DNA of 64,000 bases from Axinella damicornis (taxonomy: Eukaryota; Porifera; Demospongiae; Axinellida; Axinellidae), in assembly GCA_963931865.1 (NCBI GenBank), contig OZ007512.1, forward strand, positions 10,425,160 through 10,489,159. Reading direction: 5' to 3'. Position 1 is the first letter of the stretch, and every line of letters starts with the position of its first letter. Made by a program: the position numbers and the translations under genes. The notes below the pieces were generated by a model. It did not search any database and was not told where the DNA came from. It was given only the letters and a program-made list of their open reading frames with translations. This document shows, piece after piece, positions 13,801 through 52,435 of this stretch.

Positions 13801-14382
13801 CTTTGCTTTCAATGCATAAACGTACGTGTGTACAACATTCGCCTTAGGCTCACTTAGGACATACCTTGCTTTACGATATGCTGATAGAGCATGCTTGGTT
13901 TTTGAGTAGTAGGCCCTACAAGATGCCTGTTTTGTTGCTCTCTTGAGAGTATTTAGGTATACCTTTCTGCTCTGTATTTTCTTGGCCTCAGAGTTGGTTT
14001 GGTACTGGGCCCTTGACCTTGCCTTTTTAGGAGCCGGATTGGCCTGATACCGGGCCTTTGACTTGGCCTTTTTAGGATCCGGATTGGCATGATACTGGGC
14101 TTTTGACTTGGCCTTTGACTTGGCCTTCTTAGGATCCGGATTGGCCTGATACTGGGCCTTTGAACTAGCCTTCTTGGTATCAGGTTTAGCCTCGTAGTTC
14201 ATTTTTGATGCAGCACAACTATTGTCTATTTTTGCCTGTTTGAATGTTAGATCAGTATCATATCGTTTCTTTGATGCCTTTCTCCATGCTGCTCTGATAC
14301 CGTCGGTATTCTCAGGTTTGTCCTTTTTCACAACATACAGCTTTTGCTGATATTTTCGTCGTTTTACACGCTTTGATGGCAT
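7869..14382 (-). CDS. Helitron replicase-helicase (HUH Rep, PIF1-like helicase, OTU-like region), C-terminus lost in gap
   Basis: This is one uninterrupted frame of about 2,171 real codons from an ATG at 14380-14382. In order: a Lys-rich tandemly repeated N-terminus (about residues 50-170, units like KAKSKAQYQANPDPKK); Cys-rich zinc-finger-like pairs (near 511 CCSC and 560 CAYC); a Rep domain with FLTFSC (about 920), the HUH motif HYH in GAPHYHVVLW (about 997) and the two-tyrosine motif HYVTGYVTK (about 1142); then a PIF1/RecD-type helicase with Walker A GVGGTGKS (about 1459), Walker B IIDEVSML (about 1545) and VALSRVRSLSGL (about 1859). An OTU-like cysteine-protease start, DNNCLYNALS, follows at about 2067. 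Rep performs rolling-circle nicking and joining; the helicase unwinds. The frame is intact, so the copy may be young or active. The true stop codon and the OTU histidine fall in or beyond the gap. Confidence 0.95.
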
Positions 14383-14411
14383 TGTAATGACTACAGATAT
14401 GACTGCAAGTA

Positions 14412-14677
14412 TACAAGAGAGAATTACTTTCCCTCACCTTCCAATTCAGTATGAATATAACTCACTGCTAGGCGAGTGTTGGCGACAATCATTCGAACTC
14501 CTCACTTGGGATGGTTGAAAAGCCACGAATGTAGGACAGCTTGGTACAAGAGAGAATTACTTTCCCTCACCTTCCAATTCAGTATGAATATAACTCACTG
14601 CTAGGCGAGTGTTGGCGACAATCATTCGAACTCCTCACTTGGGATGGTTGAAAAGCCACGAATGTAGGACAGCTTGG
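14412..14677 (-). repeat. Two identical 133-bp tandem copies upstream of the Helitron ORF
   Basis: Copy 1 is 14412-14544 and copy 2 is 14545-14677. I see no mismatch. The repeat starts 30 bp upstream of the Helitron ATG (reading on the minus strand), so it is probably leader or promoter sequence of the element. Perfect identity implies a recent duplication or an assembly artefact. Confidence 0.9.
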
Positions 14678-14781
14678 TACAAATCCCTCTTCACGGTGAA
14701 CCACCAGACGAGGGATGGACACAGATTCAGCTGAAACGTAACGAACAAGAACACACGTTGTTTGCATGTGAATGTTCGAAA

Positions 14782-14793
14782 TGCGCATGCGCA
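14782..14793. promoter_or_regulatory. Palindromic NRF-1-type site TGCGCATGCGCA
   Basis: This is a perfect palindrome fitting the NRF-1 consensus YGCGCAYGCGCR. It lies about 40 bp before AAAATGGCG (14832-14840), which resembles a YY1 site fused to a start codon. The pairing is typical of CpG-type metazoan promoters. It may drive the plus-strand receptor gene downstream, or belong to the Helitron 5' flank. Confidence 0.45.
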
Positions 14794-14997
14794 ATACAAG
14801 GCCACTCCCACCGCTCATTTTTGGGGGCCTCAAAATGGCGTCGTGTGTGAAATTTTGGAGCTCGTCGACGGCCAGAATCGCCGTTGTTGCCAGTTTGCAG
14901 ACATACGGACGCAAAGACTCTATTGCGGAGAAAGCTGTGTTGTTCTGTGCTTAAATGAGCTCAAGGAATCCTTCCGTTGGTGAGCTATGGTTGACTA

Positions 14998-15077
14998 TGA
15001 GAAAGAAGAAAGAAGAAGAAGATGACGAAATCGGAATTTTACAGCGACTTGTCTGTCGACTCCCGTGGACTCTCAGG
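14998..15077 (+). CDS. Candidate first exon of the adhesion GPCR
   Basis: ATG at 14998 opens a Lys/Glu-rich frame (MRKKKEEEDDEIG...) that reaches a good donor (AG|GTACGT) at 15077, leaving two extra bases. This is the phase required by the DOMON exon at 15514. No signal peptide is visible, which is odd for a receptor. The true start may lie elsewhere, for example a short frame from the ATG at 14835, or further upstream beyond the Helitron. Treat as a guess. Confidence 0.25.
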
Positions 15078-15316
15078 TACGTTTAAGAGTGTTTTTGTGA
15101 ACTGCTAGGCAGTGGCATTCTGTCTGCATGCTTGGTTTGGGCCTTTGTAGCTTCTTTTGCCGTTTTCCTGCTAGTGCATCAGTATGGTAAATTCGAAATT
15201 CCTTGGCCATCCCTAAATAGAGAACGCTATCGCGTTCTCTGATAAGTTCCTTTTTGGCTACTACATGTATCTGCATGTCAGGAATATGAGTTTACCACAT
15301 GCACATGCAGTATACC

Positions 15317-15473
15317 TAGCCTCGTTCCCAGGCCGTCTGCCAGTCGCGCGCGCATTGCATACGTGACCTTTGAACCCTAGTCAGATAAAGCTGGCAGAAG
15401 CTTATCTGACAAGGGTTCAAAGGTCACGTATGCGATGCGCGCGCGACTGGCAGACGGCCTGGGAACGAGGCTA
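15317..15473. mobile_element. Snap-back MITE, TAGCCTCGTTCCCAGGC family, copy 1
   Basis: A 157-bp near-perfect palindrome with ends TAGCCTCGTTCCCAGGC and its complement, and a core rich in CGCGCG. It is directly flanked by a 15-bp duplication with one mismatch (15302-15316 CACATGCAGTATACC; 15474-15488 CATATGCAGTATACC). That is unusually long for a cut-and-paste MITE. It lies just upstream of the DOMON exons. Confidence 0.88.
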
Positions 15474-15513
15474 CATATGCAGTATACCCTGGTAAAGACT
15501 CTGTTACTCTCTA

Positions 15514-44923
<29,410 letters not shown>

Positions 44924-45519
44924 TAATAATTATAATAAGATCACTTACGTGGTTACTGTAGTTATACTGTTGTGTTGCGTTTATGAGAATAGATTTTACT
45001 ATTTTAGCTGAAGTTATTATTTTTTTTACCCCTCTCTCACTGGAAGGGACAGATTTGTTGAATGGAAAATACTAAAACTAGGTGAACACTGCATGTGTCT
45101 TGATAGTTTTGCCTAGAAGAATTTTGGCCATGTATAAGTCGGTGTAATGAGGGTGAATGGCTATATCTCTCGTGCAGTTGCTTGGAAATTCACATCATGA
45201 GAGATTTTGCTGAATGGTTTCATAACGGATGCAGAATATTCCTATACAACCATGCACTGTGAAGTCATATATAGCTAACACAGGTAAGGTTTGCAATTGG
45301 TTATGGGCTATGCATGAAGCCTTGTACATACTATATATGTGGCGTGGAATAAGATAATCGTCATAGTCACATTCACGTACTTTGCATGCAGTTGACAGTC
45401 TACTAATTGATAATGAACTCAACCAACCATCAATCCTATAAGTTTTGTATGTATAACAGATATCAGACAAGTACTGCAGCTACCCTTAGATATACTAAAG
45501 CACAGATAGTTCAGCAGTG
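44924..45519. other. Intergenic, receptor 3' side to sulfatase pseudogene
   Basis: AT-rich sequence following the receptor stop codon. I see no canonical AATAAA, only TAATAATAATTATAATAAG directly after the stop. No gene recognised. Confidence 0.5.
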
Positions 45520-46267
45520 TTAGTTGTCAGGGTCCTGGAGCCATTTGTCAATCAAACCAAGATAATAGTTCGGATTTGTATGCCAAGTCGGATACCATCG
45601 AATTACTTTTGACCCAATGGTACTATTGTACTTGTCACCAAGAATGTTCTTCCATGTAACAAATGTGTCCTTGTCAAATTTCTTGGCTGCTTTATCGACC
45701 AAGTCTGGATCAAGTTGGCTTGTCAGGATTAAGTCCAGCTGCTTCACCATGTCGGGGTTATGATCAGCAATGTCTTGCAGTTCGTTGGGGTCTTCAGCGA
45801 GGTTGAACAGCTGTGCAGGGTAGCCGGCATACCTGATAATACTTCCAGTCATTCTGACGGATCATGAACTGTCCTGTGCTGGAATGGTCCATGTGTGCCT
45901 GGCATAAGACCAGGAGGGCCTGCGACAACCAGTGGAACGCATGCACTCCCTTCCAGCGTGGTTTCTTTGTAGAACTGCTTGTGGTCCATGGTCATGTCGC
46001 CATGGTCTGACCAAAGAACACCACTGTGTTGTTGACGTAGCTACTGTTTTCAATGACAGTAAAGATCTGACCAACGATAGCATCAGCTTCAGCAACCATT
46101 GCATAGTAGGTAGCACGAATGACTCCGTCTTCATCCCATTGGCCAGTGCAGTTCATACTTTCATACCTAGTCCCGTGCAGTGATATAGAGATTAATATGC
46201 ACGGCCTGGGAATGAGGCTAAGTGGAAGATAGAGGTCGCCGTTTGAATGTTGCTGGTCTGGATGCAT
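45520..46267 (-). pseudogene. ARSK-like sulfatase, decayed last-exon copy
   Basis: Closely similar at DNA level to the intact exon at 58181-59021. Lesions I can see by comparison: a deletion of about 175-180 bp joining the GPPGL region directly to the VLCQAHMDH region, at a CC-AGGAGGGCC junction (near 45907); an extra A at CTGATAATACTTCC (45835 region) that shifts frame; a missing base at CTGACCAAAGAAC (near 46010) that turns the FFWSDHGD catalytic segment into FFGQTMAT; and two six-base deletions. The frame is broken at least twice, so it cannot make a sulfatase. A TAGCCTC-family right half-end (GGCCTGGGAATGAGGCTA, 46203-46220) interrupts its upstream homology. Confidence 0.85.
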
Positions 46268-46550
46268 TGGTTATTGATGACATGATGGTGATCCATCTCC
46301 TTTACCAAGGTTATAAGTTTCCATTGAACATTACAACTGTTACTATCGTGACATTAACCACCCACAGGCACACAGCAAAGGAAAAAGGAGTGCTTCTCTA
46401 AGTTACAACGACATAATCAAAGGCAACAATTATTATTACACATTCAATAACATGTTATAGATTGTTTAAATTCAGTAGTTGTGCTTGACCTTAGACAATA
46501 TTGGTGTTTACTATGGGAAGCACTTTACGTCACTATGCATCTTGTGCTGC

Positions 46551-47342
46551 TCATGGTGCATAGTTGGCAACATGCACCCCGTGCTCTGGTGGCAACACAG
46601 CAATAATTTCAAAGCGAAGGCAGTCATTCTTGAGGTACTGGCAGTTGTTGGTTGGGTTGAAATTGAGATCACTGTGGGGGATGAGGGTTTGAGGACCCCA
46701 CCCCCTTTCAGCTATTTCTCTATCGGTCACTCGATTGATGATTTTGGGATTGGTTGCCTCACTAAAGTCAACTGTGTGCCCTTGGTGGTACTTGTCTTGG
46801 AGTTGGTTACAGAGTTGAACAACAACATGACCTTGGAACGGCCATTCGAGCTCATCATCGAACTGTCCTTGCATCAGGTAGGCAAACATCGATACATGTG
46901 TGCCCTTGCCATCACGAAGACCATTAGCATACACTTTGAGACACATCTTGTACCCAGGAAGGTGAGTGTAGAAAGGATAGCTATGCCATTTCTCGTTATA
47001 TTCCTTCAATCTTGTAAAGTTGGGCATTTTCAGCTTGACAGGACAAAACGGCCCAACCAAGTGTTGCTGCTGCTTTCTCAATTCAGCCATCTTTAGTTTC
47101 AGTGACTCAGATTCTGCCACAACTGCTTGCACTGAAGATTCCAATGACTTCACTTTGGCCTCCTTCTCCTCAGAGGCTTTCTGTAACTCTAAAATGGCAG
47201 TTGCTTGGGCTTGCATCTCTCTCTCCAAAACCTCAATTTTACTCTGGCTTGCATCAAGGATTTTCTGTAAGGCAGTTGCTCGGGCTTGGTTCTCCTTCTC
47301 CAGTTCCTCAATTTTGCGTTGCAATTGGCTTGTATCAGACAT
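46551..47342 (-). CDS. TRAF-like coiled-coil/MATH protein (single exon, 263 aa)
   Basis: ATG at 47340-47342, TGA at 46551-46553. Residues 1-95 form a heptad-rich coiled coil (LQRKIEELEKENQ, ALQKILDASQSKIEVLEREM). Residues about 100-255 are a MATH/TRAF-C domain: WHSYPFYTHLPGYKMCLKVY, GTHVSMFAYLMQGQFDDELE, WPFQGHVVVQLCNQLQ, then YLKNDCLRFEI. In TRAFs this pair trimerises and binds receptor tails. There is no RING or zinc finger, so it would lack E3 activity and may act as an adaptor or decoy. It lacks introns, suggesting retrocopy origin or a lineage-specific family; a paralogue lies at 62851-64000. CTATATAG at 47401-47408 is a possible TATA box. Confidence 0.88.
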   Translation of the reverse strand: MSDTSQLQRKIEELEKENQARATALQKILDASQSKIEVLEREMQAQATAILELQKASEEKEAKVKSLESSVQAVVAESESLKLKMAELRKQQQHLVGPFCPVKLKMPNFTRLKEYNEKWHSYPFYTHLPGYKMCLKVYANGLRDGKGTHVSMFAYLMQGQFDDELEWPFQGHVVVQLCNQLQDKYHQGHTVDFSEATNPKIINRVTDREIAERGWGPQTLIPHSDLNFNPTNNCQYLKNDCLRFEIIAVLPPEHGVHVANYAP

Positions 47343-48003
47343 TTTTCGAAACTCGGCTATGACAACTGCTTGGTTTGCTACTCTTCCTACAGCCCTAGGG
47401 CTATATAGCTCCGCTTACTCGGCGAAGAAGGGGGTGGATTTACGCGAAGCTGAATAATGCTTTCCAGAAACTGTGTGATTGCCGTGAATAATGCTTCGTA
47501 TCCCCTTTGCCGTTCAATTATACCGCGAGTGAGAGCAACGTCATTATTGGTCCGATAGGTCAGCGATGTGATTAGACTATTGGTCCGACAGTAAGTAGGG
47601 CGGTTGGTTTTGGTTTACGACGTGGATATTGGTCCGGCAGGAAGTACATACTTTAGGTATACGGAAAAGCGCGCGTGCATCGTAAACATCGCAATCAAAA
47701 CCTGGCTGTATTCCGCAAAGCGTTGGCGCTGTACTGTTCGACCGCCTATGCGAACCTGAACTGCATCTCAAAGTCCGGTGTACGCGAACAAACCCGTTTG
47801 AGACACCTTCTACGCAGTGCCAGTGTAGTGTGGCAGCCTCTTCGCGTGCATGCAAAAAAGCTGTCGGGTTGTTGTTCTTGTACTAGTACCTGTACCGGTG
47901 CAGCTGGAGAAAAGAAGAATGACAGAACTTGCGGCTGCTGCTGGAGCACAAAAAGCGGGGCGAAGTGACGGTATGCGACAAAACCACAAATTGTTACACA
48001 CAC

Positions 48004-48076
<73 letters not shown>

Positions 48077-48341
48077 AAACAGTGTAGTTGTTTTGATTAC
48101 TACAGTTGCACCATGTTTTGAACGTGCAGGAACCAAGTTGTCTGCATTTCAGCAGCATCCTACGTAGAGTGGCCATTCCAGTAGTATCCTACACGAACCT
48201 GGTTTATGTAGGGTACCACTGGAATGCTCAGTTTATCTAGGATGCTACATTCTAATAGTATTGCCTCATCCTGCATGTCCAAACAGTGCAGCTATAATAA
48301 CCACTAAGCAGTCAAAGTAACTACTTCCGTTTTTGCAGTGT

Positions 48342-48420
<79 letters not shown>

Positions 48421-48442
48421 CACGCACGCACGCACACACACA

Positions 48443-48474
<32 letters not shown>

Positions 48475-49945
48475 CACGCACGCACGCACACACACACACA
48501 CACACACACACTGGAACACACAGGTGTACCCTATCATAATGGGTAGCTCTGGGTTTAGAGCTGGGAACTAATGATATAATTATGCGATTTGTATATAATA
48601 ATTATTATAGGCAGAGCTACTTATTACAGGCAGGTTCATTTTGGGGATATATGGATAGCAGAACTTGTAATTAGGCACTCTAGCTATTATGGTGGTTTCT
48701 CGCATAAATGAAAAGAAATTGTCATGTGAATGCACGAATGCACTCTTATGGCATGGTGGGATTCAAGCCACCAACCTTGCAATGAGCTGCCGAAGTTTTA
48801 AACCATTAGGCAGCTACAGGAATTGAGGGAGGAATAATAGGCTAATAATAGATAGAGAATAAAGTACTTTTCTTACAATCACAATCCCCCCAACACCTTT
48901 GGAGTGGTAACTTGAAATAGAAACAGAATGTAAATACTTCTTTCTGTTACTTGTGCATTAATTGAAGCAAGGCTGATCTGTCTTGCAGGAACTGACTCAG
49001 ATTTAAGCAAAGCATGACTGTGACGACATGAGACACGACAATTACCATGGCTTGCGCCATACACATGTACATACTTCAGCACAGTTGCTATGGAGTCTCT
49101 TTGGCAACCGCTTTTGCATCATACTGTATCACGTTACGGGGACTATCGGCAAATTAAGCACATTCTACTGTCAGGAGCTTATGAGCGCCGCGAAGCGCCG
49201 CGAAGGAGCGTCAAACTATCACATTGTAATCCGACTGGAGAAGAGCAAACAGGTCTCGCTCTGCACCGGATTACACATTCTACAGTTTAATCAGTGGCAC
49301 CGAGTGTTCCGGTGAGTTTGCATTGGGTCAGCTAAAGGGGTTGTGCGTTTGATGTCATAGCTGTCAATATACCCTGTAGTCTTGATTCCCGTCTTTGTAA
49401 CTAGCGAGTGGCAAAAGACGGGGGTGTTCAACTGCAATTGCAGAAATCTGCTGTCTTCCAAGTATGGTAACATTCGCTATCAAGTACTAAGCATAGCTAC
49501 CTGCTGATCGCTATGCATATTGCGATCGTGAGAAGCAAACAACTCGGAAACTCGGTTGTGGGGCATCTGCAGTGCAGCAGAGGCTCCTGCTAATGCGATC
49601 ACGTGCTTTATGAGGTATATAAATGAATGGAGCATCTGGACTCCACAGGGATCCACCATATGCAAGCACTCTATCATCAAGCTCATGGATATTGATCTGG
49701 CAGGAAGTAGCTATCTAGCTACGGCTATAGGTAAAGGCACGGCATGTGCATTCAGCCCTGCATGGGCCTGGCCTTAATACACCTAGCCTCGTTCCCAGGC
49801 CGTGTGTAATACACCATAACCCCATTGAAGGTGACACTTGTCATTCCGAACCCCGCATACCCTGTGTACAGTAGTACCGTAGGCGTCTCCCGCTAGTACA
49901 TGTACGCCCCCTTCGAAATAATTATGCCCTCCCAAGTTACCGCAT
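47343..49945. other. Intergenic region with CA/CG microsatellites, a hairpin and weak exon candidates
   Basis: Contains (CA)n at 48009-48072 and a CA/CGCA tract at 48341-48511. A hairpin at 48152-48248 (AGCATCCTA .. TAGGATGCT, with inner CATTCCAGT/ACTGGAATG) looks like a small MITE. Two plus-strand stretches could be first exons: ATG at 47920 to a GACG|GTATGC donor near 47971, and ATG near 49179 to a TCCG|GTGAGT donor near 49311. Neither connects to a recognisable domain. A TAGCCTCGTTCCCAGGCC half-element is at 49784. Confidence 0.5.
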
Positions 49946-51802
49946 GTGCAGGGTAGTTTGACTCGTTATAATGATCACGTGAGCGTCTCTTGGCTACACA
50001 TACTACTCTGTACACATACTCAGTCACTAAATTTTGCTGTTGCACCTAAGCGCATACCAATTGCTGAAATCATAGCTGCTACCGAAGTCACCTCCCGATC
50101 ACTTGACCCTCATTCAGCCGACCGTTTGAGGACTGGAGTGAGCAGGGTTCTTCGTGCAGCAAAACCCCCCGCTAACAATCTCAGCAGGAATATGTTGCTG
50201 GCCCTAAAATGTTTGAAGCAGGACGAGAGCATCGTAATCCTACCGGCTGACAAGGGTAACGCTACGGTTTCGATGGATAGAGAGGAGTATGACAGCAAGC
50301 TGAATGGAATGCTTGAGGATCACACAACCTACAGGAAGCTCAACAGGAACCCCACAACGAAGGTAGAGACCAAGGTAACGAAGGCCCTCAGGCAGTTGGA
50401 AAGCGATGGCTACATCTCCCAAGGGCAACGGGAGTTCCTGACGCCACGACTGTCTACACCACCACAACTCTATGGACTTCCTAAAATACACAAGGAAGCC
50501 ATCCCACTCAGACCCATAATCTCAACCATTGGGTCACCAACGTATCGCCTAGCCAAGGAATTGGCTAGGATTCTCTCCCCACTCTGTGGACACACAGACT
50601 CATTCATCAAGAACTCCCCCCACTTTGTGCGACGTATTAACCAAATCCAGTTTGAGGAAGACGATAGAATGGTGAGCTTTGATGTAACGAGTCTGTTTAC
50701 CAAGGTGCCTCTGGACGAAGCCCTGCAGGTCATCTCCTCTCTTCTCAGGGAGGATGATAGCCTCAGTGAAAGGACGAACATGCCACCAGATGAGGTTTGC
50801 AGGCAGGTTGAAATCTGCCTTCGCTCGACATACTTTCAGGTTGGAGACCAGTACTATGAGCAGGTGGAGGGTGCCGCCATGGGGTCACCGCTGTCCCCAA
50901 TCGTGGGCAACCTATATATGGAGGCATTCGAGTCACGGGCTCTGGAATCAGCTATCCTCAAACCTAAACTCTGGCTTAGGTATGTAGATGACATTTTCGC
51001 CATATGGGGATATGGTGAAGAGCCCCTCAACACTCTCCATGACCACCTAAATAGCCAGCATCCAGCTATCCAATTCACTGTTGAACAAGAGGTGGATGGA
51101 AGGATTCCCTTCCTGGACGTACTGGTAGAGAGAAAGGACACCTCAGTACGCACCTCAGTATTCCGGAAGAAAACCCACACTGACCGATATATAAACTTCA
51201 ACTCACACCACCATCCGAGGATCCTGACCGGAGTGATCAAGTGCCTGAAGGACAGGGCAAACCGAATTTGCCACAAAAGCAAGAAGAAGCAAGAATTGAA
51301 ACACCTGGAAAAGGTGTTCCGGGCCAACGATTTTCCAGCATCCGCGGTGATGAAGTCCCTCCATCATGTACACCACCATACACCCCAGACAGCGACTGAC
51401 GACAGCAAGAAGGTTCTATACCTCCCCTATGTGCGGGATATTAGTGAGAGGATACAACAGGTTTGCCGTCCCCTAGGCATCAGCACTGTCTTCAAGTCAT
51501 CCAGCACACTGCGACAATCTCTGGTGAGAGTGAAGAACCGTATCCCCCCGGAAAAGAGAAAGGGTGTGGTGTACGAGATCCCATGCCAAGACTGTGAGCA
51601 CGTATACATCGGGGAAACGGGGAGAACCCTGCAAAAGAGAGTGACAGAGCACAGATCAGCTGTGAGGAGATTTGACAAGAACAATGGTATAGCAGTACAT
51701 GCATGGAATGAGGAACATGCAGTGGACTGGGAGGCAGCCAGAGTCATATCTACGGCCCCACACTACTGGAATCGCAGAACAATTGAAGCCATTCACATCT
51801 AG
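49946..51802 (+). CDS. Penelope-like reverse transcriptase with GIY-YIG endonuclease (partial N-terminus)
   Basis: 618 codons to TAG at 51800-51802. RT motifs: LYGLPKIHKEAIPLRPIIS, SFDVTSLFTKVPLDEA (about residue 244), GAAMGSPLSPIVGNLYME (about 309) and the catalytic YVDD in LRYVDDIFAIW (about 346). A linker with HHHPRILTGVIKCLKDRA follows. The C-terminal GIY-YIG nuclease shows VVYEIPCQDCEHVYIGETGR (about 541-561), RVTEHRSA and AVHAWNEEH. The endonuclease nicks the target and the RT copies the RNA. The frame is intact from the truncation to the stop, so insertion is fairly recent, but a full N-terminus is missing. Confidence 0.93.
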   Translation: MQGSLTRYNDHVSVSWLHILLCTHTQSLNFAVAPKRIPIAEIIAATEVTSRSLDPHSADRLRTGVSRVLRAAKPPANNLSRNMLLALKCLKQDESIVILPADKGNATVSMDREEYDSKLNGMLEDHTTYRKLNRNPTTKVETKVTKALRQLESDGYISQGQREFLTPRLSTPPQLYGLPKIHKEAIPLRPIISTIGSPTYRLAKELARILSPLCGHTDSFIKNSPHFVRRINQIQFEEDDRMVSFDVTSLFTKVPLDEALQVISSLLREDDSLSERTNMPPDEVCRQVEICLRSTYFQVGDQYYEQVEGAAMGSPLSPIVGNLYMEAFESRALESAILKPKLWLRYVDDIFAIWGYGEEPLNTLHDHLNSQHPAIQFTVEQEVDGRIPFLDVLVERKDTSVRTSVFRKKTHTDRYINFNSHHHPRILTGVIKCLKDRANRICHKSKKKQELKHLEKVFRANDFPASAVMKSLHHVHHHTPQTATDDSKKVLYLPYVRDISERIQQVCRPLGISTVFKSSSTLRQSLVRVKNRIPPEKRKGVVYEIPCQDCEHVYIGETGRTLQKRVTEHRSAVRRFDKNNGIAVHAWNEEHAVDWEAARVISTAPHYWNRRTIEAIHI

Positions 51803-52051
51803 CAACGCAGCCCGACGATGAACTTGGACTGTGGTCTTCACATCAACCCCATCTGGAACCCAATCTTACCTGCATCATCTCTACCCCCAATGTCACCAAC
51901 CCCAGACTAAACCCCACCCCTCTCCTTTTTTCTCACCATCTCTTTTGATTTGCAATTTTCTGTTCTCATTTCCTGGAATTTCCAGATTTTTTATCCATGA
52001 CATCATCTCCACATTCTTAAGCCTTGGTTGTGCTGTTTGGTTCAGTTTCCA

Positions 52052-52076
52052 CTGAAGAAGATCTCCGGATCGAAAC
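52052..52076 (+). ncRNA. Possible degenerate hammerhead-type core in the PLE 3' tail
   Basis: CTGAAGA fits the CUGANGA hammerhead core, followed by a GATC-TCCG-GATC hairpin (stem II position) and GAAAC. Hammerhead ribozymes are known in Penelope-like elements. An extra A before the hairpin and the lack of an obvious cleavage triplet with stems I and III make activity doubtful. Confidence 0.25.
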
Positions 52077-52435
52077 GTTTGGACTTACCATTAAAGTCTG
52101 TTGTCCTTGCTACGAATAAGCTCAATAAATCCTCTCGCAATACTCAGTATGTTAGGCTGCGATATAAATATCTGAATTAGATATTTTTCGCTAGGAATGT
52201 CTCAACATATACTAGTCAGACATGTACAGAACTGTTCGCATAGCTAAATCATCTGCACTGCCACTCTAGCTAGTGCAGAAAATACAAGCAGACTCTCCCG
52301 TGGTAGCTACATCACCTACAGTGTTGTTCTTAAGGATAGCTACAGCGATAGATGGATGGAAGGTACAGAGCCTAGCTATCACTTTGCATCGTACTGCAGC
52401 ACAGTTTCACGTATCCAGATCTAACAGAGTTGGAT

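Larger units (their letters stand above)
49946..52140 (+). mobile_element. 5'-truncated Penelope-like retroelement
   Basis: Coding part 49946-51802 plus a 3' tail ending near AATAAA at 52124-52129. Homology to the family seems to start around LNFAVAPKRIPI (about 50025); the first 25 or so residues are host-derived read-in, so the copy is 5' truncated, as expected for target-primed insertion. The 3' tail carries the CTGAAGAAG..CGAAACG motif that recurs near 3' ends of such elements. Confidence 0.9.

Noticed and set aside
47577..47855. Short minus-strand frame next to the TRAF-like gene
   Set aside because: No start context, no motif and no splice partner; base composition is like the surrounding intergenic DNA.
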